DNA from: Treponema sp.
GTDB taxonomy: Bacteria; Spirochaetota; Spirochaetia; Treponematales; Treponemataceae
NCBI GenBank assembly: GCA_023231445.1
Contig: JALNVF010000015.1
Location: 1 to 33,405 of the forward strand
Length of the DNA: 33,405 bases
Reading direction: 5' to 3'
Positions 25,934-33,404 of the stretch are shown here, one piece after another. The first letter of the stretch is position 1; every line of letters starts with the position of its first letter. Under the pieces are notes generated by a model. That model did no database searches and was not told the origin of the DNA. It saw only the letters and a list, made by a program, of their open reading frames with translations. A program made the position numbers and the translations under genes.

Positions 25934-26566
25934 TTATACCAGCATGGTTAATTCCGGTCTGAAAAGTCTGTTTTCCTGATCTACAGGCGGTTCCCATGTT
26001 GCAACAGCTTCATCCTGCGGAGTCGATCTGTACCGTCCTTCATCGATCATCTTCAATGTTTCCAGTACCAAATCAACACCCAGCGGAAATAACGCATTGT
26101 GCCACAGTTCCTTATATGTCCATTCTCTGTTTACCAGTACGGAACGCTGCAGTACAACCGGTCCGCCGTCAACTTTTTCGTTCAGTTCATAGATTGTTCC
26201 GCCCGCGACCGCGTCACCGAACTTTATTGTCCATTTTACCGCGTCACGCCCTCTGTGCCGTGGTAGTAGTGAAGGGTGATAGCCGACTGCATATCGTACC
26301 TTCTGCCGTACTTTCGTGCTTATAAAATGGTGGCTGTGTACAGCTAAAATTACATCGGTTCCGGCCGGTATGTCAGAGGACAGCAGCTTTTTGTCGTCTA
26401 TAATAACCGGTTTCCTGCTGTCGCAGAATGCCGCCTTCTTGAGTCTGTCGTAATACTGTCCGTCTCCCGGGCAGGCTACACCTGTTATTTCGTAACCGGC
26501 ATCCCGCACGGCTTTATATACTGCCGCCCCGAAAGATTTCTGACCGGCTATAAACACTTTAAGCAT
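25934..26566 (-). CDS. Formyltransferase-like protein with altered active site
   Basis: 210 aa from ATG 26566, with AGGAGA 6 nt upstream; the start overlaps the ABC-GNAT stop by 8 nt. The longer frame to 26779 lies inside the upstream gene and is rejected. A Rossmann-like N-terminus (MLKVFIAGQKSFGAAVYKAV) leads to the formyltransferase core YHPSLLPRHRGRDAVKW, then GGTIYELNEKVDGGPVVLQ, with the conserved His and Asp. The usual N-x-H catalytic pair reads G-Y-H, so the Asn is absent. Fmt, PurN and ArnA relatives transfer formyl from N10-formyl-THF. Here the donor may be the same, or the fold may do something else. The C-terminal domains of Fmt are missing. It is the last gene of a three-gene operon. 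Confidence 0.88.
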   Translation of the reverse strand: MLKVFIAGQKSFGAAVYKAVRDAGYEITGVACPGDGQYYDRLKKAAFCDSRKPVIIDDKKLLSSDIPAGTDVILAVHSHHFISTKVRQKVRYAVGYHPSLLPRHRGRDAVKWTIKFGDAVAGGTIYELNEKVDGGPVVLQRSVLVNREWTYKELWHNALFPLGVDLVLETLKMIDEGRYRSTPQDEAVATWEPPVDQENRLFRPELTMLV

Positions 26567-27665
26567 TGGTATCTCCTGTGTATGCGAATCCCTGTACAGC
26601 CCTGAAATGTCCACCGTAACGGCTGTGTCCTTTACCGTCTTTGCTTGTAAAGGCCGTACCGCCCGGCTGATATAAGCACGCACTCTTCTGTATCCACAAA
26701 GGCGATCTTCTAAGTGCTGCGGCAAGCTGGGGGTGAGATGTATGAAACAGAACCGGTAATTTCCGACCGCAGCGTCCATTTCCGTCTAAATGCCACTGAC
26801 AGACAGCGTTCAGGAACCGTATCCCGATACCTGCACCCTGCCACTCGGGCATGACTACAAGACGCGTCGCACGGTAGTATCCGCTCTGAAAAAACGGACA
26901 GACCGCAACATGTGCGACCGGCTCACCGTCAACAAGTCCTATAAAGTACTGGGCTGCTATGGGCATGGGTAAATCTAGATAATAATGCGGTTTAAAGTAG
27001 TGCCAGTAACTTCCATCGGCCTGCACAATTTCAAGTTCAAACTCGGGTCGCCGAAGACACCCCCTTGTATATTTCGCGTCCTTGGTGTCAATAATCCAGT
27101 CGGGTTCAAGCCAGGGCAGAATATCATAATGAGGTGAAAGAAGAACGGCTCTTCGCCCCGGTTTGCGTCTCCATGACTTCTGAAAGGCTCCCGCTCCTGT
27201 TTTTGCAACCTGCCGGTCAACAACAGACGTAAACTCGTCAAGAATAACTTCGTCTGGACCGGTAAGGAGCAACCGGGCGAGTCCCGCGCGGAACTGTTCT
27301 CCGTTTGACAATACTTTGAACGGCCGAAGCCATGAGGGAACGCTTCCAAGTCCGACGGCTGACAGTGCCGACGTAACAGTATTGAAATTCCCGTCAGGAT
27401 TTATAGCTTCAATAATCGGTTCATCGTCCGGCCAGTCTTTCTTTAAATCGTAAATCTGACCGTCAAAGAAGGTCTGCCCGATAGACGTTTTACCGCTGCC
27501 GGAAGGACCGACAACAACACCGATCTGCCAGTCGAACTCGTCTATATCGGTATCAACGGAAATATTGAACTTGTTGCCGTATTCAGCATTGAAAAGGCTT
27601 TTTACCCGTGCTGCACGGTACGTGTCATAGTTTTTACATTCTTTTGTAACAGAGATAGTTTTCAT
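26559..27665 (-). CDS. ABC ATPase-GNAT acetyltransferase fusion
   Basis: 368 aa, soluble, with no membrane segments. Residues 45-205 form an ABC-type ATPase: Walker A GPSGSGKTS (53-61), signature LSNGEQ (119-124, usual LSGGQ), Walker B VILDEFTS (140-147) and switch His in LSPHYD (179). After a linker, about 235-330 is a GNAT fold: VDGEPVAHVAVC, then ATRLVVMPEWQGAGIG with the acetyl-CoA loop Q-G-A-G-I-G (276-281). The single ATPase and lack of a permease argue against transport; SMC/Rad50-like or enzyme-loading roles are more likely. Phage Mu Mom is a GNAT-like DNA base modifier, which makes nucleic acid a possible substrate here. It overlaps its upstream partner by 4 nt (ATGA). Confidence 0.88.
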   Translation of the reverse strand: MKTISVTKECKNYDTYRAARVKSLFNAEYGNKFNISVDTDIDEFDWQIGVVVGPSGSGKTSIGQTFFDGQIYDLKKDWPDDEPIIEAINPDGNFNTVTSALSAVGLGSVPSWLRPFKVLSNGEQFRAGLARLLLTGPDEVILDEFTSVVDRQVAKTGAGAFQKSWRRKPGRRAVLLSPHYDILPWLEPDWIIDTKDAKYTRGCLRRPEFELEIVQADGSYWHYFKPHYYLDLPMPIAAQYFIGLVDGEPVAHVAVCPFFQSGYYRATRLVVMPEWQGAGIGIRFLNAVCQWHLDGNGRCGRKLPVLFHTSHPQLAAALRRSPLWIQKSACLYQPGGTAFTSKDGKGHSRYGGHFRAVQGFAYTGDTNA

Positions 27666-27787
27666 ACGCTCACCACCTTAATGGCGAGACCCATTTTTTT
27701 TAGTTTATTATAGACAGCCTTTTGTTCAGCTTCATCCTTACACATGACTATAACCGCGTATTTCGGTTGATAGACAAATTTACCCAT
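27662..27787 (-). CDS. 41-aa protein leading the ABC-GNAT operon
   Basis: Starts at ATG 27787 (MGKFVYQPKYAVIVMCKDEAEQ), with GGAGGA 7 nt upstream. A longer frame to 27853 would bypass this site. The last bases overlap the ABC-GNAT start (ATGA), indicating translational coupling. The YAVIVMCKDEAEQKAVYNKL strand-turn-helix followed by GLAIKVVSV suggests a small beta-alpha-beta unit. I recall similar short modules in phage and plasmid nucleic-acid-binding proteins, but this is memory without a named family. It may be an adaptor or substrate-binding partner for the fusion enzyme. Confidence 0.75.
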   Translation of the reverse strand: MGKFVYQPKYAVIVMCKDEAEQKAVYNKLKKMGLAIKVVSV

Positions 27788-27855
27788 ATACAAATCCTCC
27801 AAAGTTTGCAGTACGGTGTAAACCTTTAGGCTTTTTCTACCGATTCTATACATAT

Positions 27856-27867
27856 CTCATGCATGAG
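27856..27867. promoter_or_regulatory. 12-bp perfect palindrome upstream of the ABC-GNAT operon
   Basis: CTCATGCATGAG lies about 70 nt before the first gene. On the minus strand a -10-like TATAGA (27850-27845) follows 5 nt later, so a repressor could act here. It also borders the structured element to its right. Confidence 0.45.
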
Positions 27868-27868
27868 T

Positions 27869-27942
27869 CGGGTAGAAGCGGAGTAATCCGTAGGCGTGTG
27901 AGGCGCTTGTCGGCGAGGTAGTTACTCGCCGGTTTCTGCCCG
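27869..27942 (+). ncRNA. Compact multi-helix structured RNA candidate
   Basis: A 9-bp closing helix (27869-27877 with 27934-27942, one G-U) encloses three hairpins: CGGA/TCCG with GTAA loop (27879-27890), AGGCG/CGCTT with 7-nt loop (27892-27908) and a 7-bp CGGCGAG/CTCGCCG with 7-nt loop (27911-27931). The plus-strand form ends in TTTT. The outline is tRNA-like in size (74 nt), but the loops do not match a tRNA (no TTCRA T-loop and no D-loop GG), so I do not call it one. The opposite strand can fold similarly and would lie in the leader of the leftward operon. Confidence 0.5.
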
Positions 27943-27986
27943 TTTTGTGTTAGTTCATACTTGTATAGTCGTTTTGATAAGAGAAT

Positions 27987-28015
27987 TTGACAAATCAGTA
28001 ATCAGGAGCTATTAT
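27987..28015 (+). promoter_or_regulatory. Consensus promoter of a candidate 60-nt RNA
   Basis: Perfect TTGACA (27987-27992), 17-nt spacer, TATTAT (28010-28015). No credible gene follows before the terminator at 28052. Confidence 0.65.
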
Positions 28016-28021
28016 AAACTG

Positions 28022-28080
28022 TATTTGTTCAATACTTGTCTGAGCAAACATAGCCGCAATCGTAAAAGGTTGCGGCTTTT
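28022..28080 (+). ncRNA. Candidate small RNA of about 60 nt
   Basis: Bounded by a near-perfect promoter and a strong terminator. The body holds a small hairpin GTATT/AATAC (28021-28035), then a single-stranded-looking stretch, then the terminator stem. The start and end are predicted from promoter spacing and the T run only. Confidence 0.45.
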
Positions 28081-28082
28081 TT
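28052..28082 (+). terminator. Rho-independent terminator
   Basis: Perfect 8-bp stem AGCCGCAA (28052-28059) with TTGCGGCT (28070-28077), a 10-nt loop, then a run of T from 28077. Confidence 0.85.
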
Positions 28083-28118
28083 ATATTTTAAATAAAATAG
28101 AGAAATTTTATAAAAAAA

Positions 28119-28149
28119 TTGATTTTTTGAAATTCAGTGTTATAATATT
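28119..28149 (+). promoter_or_regulatory. Promoter sharing a 15-mer with the FRG gene promoter
   Basis: TTGATT (28119-28124), 16-nt spacer, TATAAT (28141-28146) with extended TGT. The 15-mer CAGTGTTATAATATT (28135-28149) is identical to 31220-31234 upstream of the FRG gene. Confidence 0.6.
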
Positions 28150-28152
28150 CTG

Positions 28153-28308
28153 AATACAAGATTCCTTCTGCAAACCTGTTTTAGGTAACTCATAGAATCA
28201 AAGTTATGAAATCTGTTTTTATGGTTAAAGAATTTATATTTTTAATTGAAGTATTACAGAATTGGAAATATGCGAAAATAAATAGTTTAATTATTTTGCA
28301 TATTTTTT
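28153..28308 (+). ncRNA. Candidate 155-nt small RNA or leader ahead of the nuclease/NTPase gene
   Basis: Runs from the predicted start of the promoter at 28141 to the terminator at 28267-28308. The body contains ACCT/AGGT (28170-28185 region) and an outer ACAAGATT/AATCTGT pairing. A 36-codon frame (28207-28317) lies within it but has no ribosome binding site. It could be an independent RNA or an attenuated leader for the gene at 28405. Confidence 0.4.
28267..28308 (+). terminator. Terminator or attenuator upstream of the nuclease/NTPase gene
   Basis: A 14-bp stem (28267-28281 with 28291-28304, one bulged G at 28274) with a 9-nt loop, then TTTT (28305-28308). It stands about 100 nt before ATG 28405. 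Confidence 0.65.
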
Positions 28309-28351
28309 CAAAGTGATATGAAATATAGATGGTTTATAAATTTATTCGAAT

Positions 28352-28360
28352 TGTTATAAT
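28352..28360 (+). promoter_or_regulatory. Promoter of the nuclease/NTPase gene
   Basis: Extended -10 TGTTATAAT (28352-28360), with a weak -35 (TTTATA, 28333-28338). It gives a leader of about 38 nt with GAGG at 28394-28397, 7 nt before ATG 28405. Confidence 0.6.
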
Positions 28361-28404
28361 ATAAATGAATATTTCAGTTATAAAATATTAAACGAGGTTT
28401 TTGT

Positions 28405-31026
28405 ATGGAAGAAATAGTTACAGAAAGTGATGTTGAACAGAAATTTTTACAGCCTCTTTTAACAAAGAAAAGGCCTTATGGATTGGGATTTGAATTTCAT
28501 GAATTTCTTACGAAAGAAAATATTAGGAAGTTTGAAATTGATAAAGGAATAAACAAGAAAGTATATTTTCCTGATTATATCATCGTACTACAAGGGTTTC
28601 CCTTGGTTGTAATTGAAGCAAAAAAACCTGGTGAAGATTTAAATGAAGCATATCGGGAAGCTCGACTTTATGCAAGTGAATTAAATGCAATTTATCAAAC
28701 GGGTATTAACCCCTGTCAATATGTAGTAGCAAGTAATTATGATGAAACTGTAATGGGTAATTGGGATTGTGAAAATCCAGAAATAACTTTTACAAATTCT
28801 AATATTACTGCCGCGAATAAGAATTATTATGACTTTATAGATAAAATAAATAAAGAGAGTCTTTTAATTTATGCTAAAACATTATTAAAGAATACAAGAG
28901 GTAATAATCGTTTTTTAAAACCTGTTTTTTTATTTAGTGGTAGAGCTTTTCAATCTGATTTAATTGGTGATAATGGTTTTGGAACAAATCTTGCCCTTGA
29001 TTATCAACATATCTACAATCCTGAAACAGAAGAAGAAAGAAAAAATGTTGTAATTAATGCTTACATAAATTCAAAAAAAAGGGAGTCGCATGTTAGCCCA
29101 ATTGAAAAAATAATTAAACGATCTGGATGCAGCAGTTCTAATGATTTAATTGATATTACTGATACAGGAAATCCTGAAGAGGTTATCAACACGCTTAAAG
29201 AAATAGATCATTATAAGAAGGCTGTATGCATTTTAATTGGTAGCGTCGGAGCTGGAAAATCAACATTTATTGATTATCTTCGATTTCAAGCTCTTGATAA
29301 GGAATTAGTAAATAGGACGGCATGGTTAACTCTTAATATGAATAATGCGCCTGAAGATTCACATCTAATTTATGATTGGGTTTTTGATAATTTGATTGAT
29401 ATAATAAAATCATCTCATGGACAAGAAGACATTTCCTCATTAGAAAATATTATGAAGATATTTAAAGAGCAAATAAAAATATTTGACAAGGGACCTGTAA
29501 AATTGTTGCCTGAGAATGAAAGAAGTAAAGAATTATATAATTTTTTGATTAAATTGCAAAATGATAAAAATAAATACTTGAATTCATTAATAAAATATTT
29601 TTATGTTAATAAAAATATTATACCGATTGTGGTTTGTGATAATTGCGATAAAAGAAGTAGAGATATTCAATTGCTAATGTTTGATGTTGCTAATTGGATA
29701 AAAACAAATTTTGATTGTATGGTTTTTTTACCATTAAGAGATACTACATATGATCAATATAGGAAAACGCCGCCATTAGATACTGCCATTAAGGATTTAA
29801 CTTTTCGTATTGATCCACCTCTTTTGGACCGTGTCCTTCAAGCAAGATATGAATATATACTGCGGGAATTTTCAAATAACAGTAAAGATTTTTTTTATAC
29901 ACTTAGTAATGGAATGAGAGTTCAATGTAAGAGAGAAGATGTTGGTAATTATTTGAAATCTATTCTTACGTCAATATTTCAAAATGATCTTACGAAAAGA
30001 ATATTTATAGGTTTGGCAGGAAGAGACGTAAGAAAAGGTGTCGAAATATTCTTGGAATTCTGTAAAAGTGGGTATATCACGGATGATATGATTTTAAGAA
30101 TTAGAACATCCAATGGTTTAGAGAAAATACCTACGAATGTAGCTATGCAGATATTGATAAAGGGTACGAGACGATTTTATAATGATACAACTTCTCGTTT
30201 AAAAAATATTTTCTTTTCGGATAAAGAAGATTATCTTCCAGACCCATTTGTTAGACTCGCTATTTTACAATGGTTAAAGAAACATTATGACGAAAAGGGG
30301 CCGAAAGAATTGAGAAGTTATCATTCAATTAATAGCATAATAGCTGATTTATCTCTTTTAGGCCATAATGAAGATAGAATAAAGAAAGAAATAGAGTATC
30401 TAATAATGTCTGATTTAATAATAACTGAATCCCAAATAAAAAGATTTCCAGAGGAAAATGAATTAATATCTATAACTAGTACTGGATTTATACATTTAGA
30501 CTTAATGCAAAATATTTATTATTTGGCTTTTATTTCTGAAGATACATATTTTGACTCAGAAAAAATAGCTCAGAGAATAGCAGATAATCTAATAAGAAAA
30601 AGGGCTAATTTGTTCTTAGATTATCCAATAATATTGGAAAATGCGAAAGATTTAGTTGATTATCTAGCGGATTACTATCATAAAGCAAATTTTAAAATTG
30701 AAAATTTTAATGGTAATGGATTTATTGAAAATTACTGTAATATTGATGATTTAAGAAAATGGATACAAAAAAAAGCTGACGAAACTGAAGATTTTATTGA
30801 TTATAATAAATTGATTAAAGACTATCCTTGTGACTACAAGGGATATGCTACAGTTGCCAGAGTAGTTGGAAGCTCATATATTGTAAAGATTGGAGAAAAA
30901 TGCTACGGGTATTTGGAAGGTACAGGAGATACATGGAATGAGGGTGATACGTTGTTTGTATGTATTAAATATTTTGATAGTGAACATAATAAATTTGTTG
31001 TTACTCTAGCTAATGAAAATCCATAG
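28405..31026 (+). CDS. PD-(D/E)XK (HsdR_N-like) nuclease-P-loop NTPase-OB protein, putative defence gene
   Basis: 873 aa, strongly AT-rich. Residues 1-120 resemble the type I restriction HSDR_N nuclease: ESDVEQKFLQPLL, Asp57 in FPDYIIV, then VVIEAKKPG (Glu71, Lys73) and EAYREARLYA. About 270-480 is a P-loop NTPase: Walker A GSVGAGKST (279-287), Walker B IVVCDNCD (408-415) and a possible sensor Arg in FLPLRDT. There are no SF2 helicase motifs, so it is not an HsdR translocase; a STAND/AAA-like switch is more likely. A winged-helix-like region (about 620-740) follows. The last ~65 residues look like an S1/OB fold (GYATVARVVGSSYIVKIG). I infer an anti-phage or anti-plasmid effector with the FRG protein downstream. 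Confidence 0.85.
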   Translation: MEEIVTESDVEQKFLQPLLTKKRPYGLGFEFHEFLTKENIRKFEIDKGINKKVYFPDYIIVLQGFPLVVIEAKKPGEDLNEAYREARLYASELNAIYQTGINPCQYVVASNYDETVMGNWDCENPEITFTNSNITAANKNYYDFIDKINKESLLIYAKTLLKNTRGNNRFLKPVFLFSGRAFQSDLIGDNGFGTNLALDYQHIYNPETEEERKNVVINAYINSKKRESHVSPIEKIIKRSGCSSSNDLIDITDTGNPEEVINTLKEIDHYKKAVCILIGSVGAGKSTFIDYLRFQALDKELVNRTAWLTLNMNNAPEDSHLIYDWVFDNLIDIIKSSHGQEDISSLENIMKIFKEQIKIFDKGPVKLLPENERSKELYNFLIKLQNDKNKYLNSLIKYFYVNKNIIPIVVCDNCDKRSRDIQLLMFDVANWIKTNFDCMVFLPLRDTTYDQYRKTPPLDTAIKDLTFRIDPPLLDRVLQARYEYILREFSNNSKDFFYTLSNGMRVQCKREDVGNYLKSILTSIFQNDLTKRIFIGLAGRDVRKGVEIFLEFCKSGYITDDMILRIRTSNGLEKIPTNVAMQILIKGTRRFYNDTTSRLKNIFFSDKEDYLPDPFVRLAILQWLKKHYDEKGPKELRSYHSINSIIADLSLLGHNEDRIKKEIEYLIMSDLIITESQIKRFPEENELISITSTGFIHLDLMQNIYYLAFISEDTYFDSEKIAQRIADNLIRKRANLFLDYPIILENAKDLVDYLADYYHKANFKIENFNGNGFIENYCNIDDLRKWIQKKADETEDFIDYNKLIKDYPCDYKGYATVARVVGSSYIVKIGEKCYGYLEGTGDTWNEGDTLFVCIKYFDSEHNKFVVTLANENP

Positions 31027-31219
31027 AGCAAATATTGTGAGATAGAGTAGTTACTAAAATCTACTTCTTTCACATTTGCCATACTATAATAAGGTATTTT
31101 TTATGTTAATAATTTCTAGCATAAATTATAGATTTGTTAAATATTGAATGATATTATTTTAAAGTAATTGTAGTAAGATAACTATGAGTTATAACAAAAA
31201 TTATTTAAAATTTGAATAA

Positions 31220-31234
31220 CAGTGTTATAATATT
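31220..31234 (+). promoter_or_regulatory. Promoter of the FRG gene
   Basis: Contains extended -10 TGTTATAAT (31223-31231) inside the 15-mer shared with 28135-28149. AAGGAGAG follows shortly before ATG 31261. The 235-bp gap after the previous gene is AT-rich and holds only weak dyads. Confidence 0.6.
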
Positions 31235-31260
31235 TCAAATGTTTGGTTAAGGAGAGATTT

Positions 31261-33012
31261 ATGGAGCAGGATATTAATCAGAATGTTATTCACAATTATG
31301 TAGCTGAAGTTTTAATTGAATTAAATAAAAAAATAAATGATTATCAAAAAAGTGACTATCAAGAAAAAAATAATCAAAAAAAAGAAAATGATAATTTTAA
31401 TGTCCATGATGGTATTAATAATTATTTTATATTCAGGGGTATTAACAAGTATACAGATACAGAAGGAAATGAAATTGTTAATGAAGAACCAAAAATTCAG
31501 TCAGGTGCAGCTTTGCGATTGAAGAATACAAAACATCAAAAGCAATTGGAATTTTTGGAATATCATAAAAATCTTATAAATTATGCTAAACAAAATTATT
31601 TAAGAGATCTATCTGACATTTCAGAGAAGACAGATTTGGATATATTGGCTTTTATAGAACATAACAGAGGAGCTACGTGTTTAATTGATTTTTCTTTAAA
31701 TTTTTTAATTGCATTGTATTTTGCATGTGCTTCTACTGATGAAAAATCAAAAAAAATGGCGGGATATGTTTTTTTTCTGAATGTAAATTCTCCATCTCAT
31801 GAAGATCTTTTATTTAAAATAAATAGTAGAAATAAAAAGATGTCGATTAATGAACTGCTGACGAAAAAAGCCAGAGCGAAAAGTGTTAAGAAGAGTCAAA
31901 GAAATAGAATCTGGTTTTGGCAACCAGAATATACAAATAGTAGAATAAAAAAGCAGGATAGTGTATTTCTTTTTGGCTTGGATGCCATAGATAATAATTT
32001 AAAATATAGTTCTATCAAAATAGATTCTGGGAAGAAAGAACATATTTTAAATGAACTTAACAATTTCTTTAATATTTCGCAACTTGATATATATGATGAT
32101 TTACCGGGATTTGCTGGAGAGGCAAATAATAAATATCAGACAATTGCGAATGAAATTCTTGATACAGGAATGTGTATCCAGCAAATAAAAAATCTAATTA
32201 AAAATGAGGAATATGATGAAGCTGAAAGGTTGTGTATAAAAGCCTTAGGCTGCGTAACAATACAAAATAAAGATTGTGGGAGGTGTGAAAATAATTTAAT
32301 AAAAAGAGTAGAAATACTTAATCAATATAGTATTGTAAAATATAACAAGGCAATGGAAAGTGATAATGATTTTGATAAGCAAAGTTTAATATTACAGGAA
32401 ACAAATTTTTTGGAAGAAGAATACGAAATTGTTTGTAAAAATACTAATGAAATTTTGGCAAAAAATGATGTTTTGGTTCTATCTATTTTTAGAAGACTTC
32501 TTTTTTGTTACTATGATACCGAACAATACGAAAAGGGTTTAGATATTATTAACGAATATTTTAATAGATGTGAAATTTGTAATCTAGAAAAGGAAGATCA
32601 GCGGGATTGGATTTTAATGGGACTAGAGTTAAGTGTGTTAGCGAGAGATAAAAAAAATTTTATTTATTATGATGAATGGTGTATGAAAAAAGTGTCTTGT
32701 ATAGATGATCCAATGTGTGAAATAATTTACGATTTATTTTTTGAAATTGATTATACTTTTAGAAATAAAAAAGAATATAGTCCAAAAATAGTACTACCTA
32801 CAGATGAAAAAATATTGGAATATTATTTAGTTTCTCAAAATTATAAAAAAATTGAATATTGGGGGTTTGGAGATACAAAGAAATGGCTGAAAAAGAATGA
32901 AAGAAAAATTGGTAAAATATTATATATCTATTTACTTGAGAAAATATTTAAGATCGAAAGATTACAATCGTGTTTAAAGGATAAGATAATAAATGTTTTA
33001 CCTGCATATTAA
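31261..33012 (+). CDS. FRG-domain protein with helical-repeat C-terminus, putative defence partner
   Basis: 583 aa from ATG 31261, with AAGGAGAG just upstream. A TTG at 31243 gives six more residues but lies before that site. The FRG domain spans about 55-260: the naming motif F58-R59-G60 (YFIFRGINKY), QSGAALRLK, then IEHNRGATCLIDFSLNFLIALYFACAS, matching the family pattern H-x-G-x-x-T-x-L-L-D-x-T...ALYFA with Asp143 kept. The rest is helical, with TPR-like pairs (EEYDEAERLCIKALG; YYDTEQYEKGLDIINEYFN). FRG domains are of unknown chemistry and often sit in phage-defence loci. It is AT-rich like its neighbour and shares its direction. Confidence 0.85.
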   Translation: MEQDINQNVIHNYVAEVLIELNKKINDYQKSDYQEKNNQKKENDNFNVHDGINNYFIFRGINKYTDTEGNEIVNEEPKIQSGAALRLKNTKHQKQLEFLEYHKNLINYAKQNYLRDLSDISEKTDLDILAFIEHNRGATCLIDFSLNFLIALYFACASTDEKSKKMAGYVFFLNVNSPSHEDLLFKINSRNKKMSINELLTKKARAKSVKKSQRNRIWFWQPEYTNSRIKKQDSVFLFGLDAIDNNLKYSSIKIDSGKKEHILNELNNFFNISQLDIYDDLPGFAGEANNKYQTIANEILDTGMCIQQIKNLIKNEEYDEAERLCIKALGCVTIQNKDCGRCENNLIKRVEILNQYSIVKYNKAMESDNDFDKQSLILQETNFLEEEYEIVCKNTNEILAKNDVLVLSIFRRLLFCYYDTEQYEKGLDIINEYFNRCEICNLEKEDQRDWILMGLELSVLARDKKNFIYYDEWCMKKVSCIDDPMCEIIYDLFFEIDYTFRNKKEYSPKIVLPTDEKILEYYLVSQNYKKIEYWGFGDTKKWLKKNERKIGKILYIYLLEKIFKIERLQSCLKDKIINVLPAY

Positions 33013-33068
33013 TTTTTTTATAACTAAAAAGTAATAACTTTCTATACTTCTTCATTATGACGTAAGCG

Positions 33069-33404
33069 TCAATTTATGACCCAATCGCCTTTATCTTCAA
33101 AAGGAGTCAGCCTGATATTCCACGGCAGGAGCTGCATCCAGTCTTCATCGGTCCGGGCATAAGGGATGCGTTCAAACAGGCATCGCAGATAGTCATACGG
33201 GACAAGCTTATACAGCTTTGCATTTTCAATGAGAGTGTACATAAAGCATGAACTGCGTGCACCGTCTTCACTGCCTGAAAACAACCAGTTTTTTCGACCG
33301 CATATAAACGGACGGACTGCATTTTCCGCTGTATTATTATCCGGCGTCAGTTCAGGGCTTAGTAAATAATTAAGAATCAGATCCCAGTATTCGAGAGTAT
33401 AGGA
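33069..33404 (-). CDS. IS66-family transposase, C-terminal part, cut by window edge
   Basis: The minus-strand frame is open from the right edge to the stop at 33069-33071, so the gene continues beyond the window. The translation contains LTPDNNTAENAVRPFICGRK, which carries the last acidic residue (Glu) of the DDE triad in the N-x-x-E-N-x-x-R-P context of IS66 TnpC, then WLFSGSEDGARSSCFMYTL and the C-terminal LLPWN motif. It ends as full-length IS66 transposases do. Whether the copy is intact, and whether tnpA/tnpB are present, cannot be seen. A short dyad (TGACGTAAGCGTCA, 33058-33071) at the stop could lie near the insertion end. Confidence 0.9.
   Translation of the reverse strand, partial: SYTLEYWDLILNYLLSPELTPDNNTAENAVRPFICGRKNWLFSGSEDGARSSCFMYTLIENAKLYKLVPYDYLRCLFERIPYARTDEDWMQLLPWNIRLTPFEDKGDWVIN

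Noticed and set aside
26567..26779. N-terminal extension of the formyltransferase-like protein
   Set aside because: It lies wholly within the GNAT coding region in another frame; a clear ribosome binding site marks ATG 26566.
27869..27942. A tRNA or tRNA pseudogene
   Set aside because: Size and outline suit, but the T-loop, D-loop and anticodon loop consensus bases are missing and the third stem is 7 bp.
27947..28153. 68-codon open frame
   Set aside because: It crosses a consensus promoter and a strong terminator, lacks a ribosome binding site, and has no protein-like composition.
28207..28317. 36-codon hydrophobic frame (MKSVFMVKEFIFLIEVLQ...)
   Set aside because: A type I toxin or leader peptide was considered, but there is no Shine-Dalgarno and its second half is the terminator stem.
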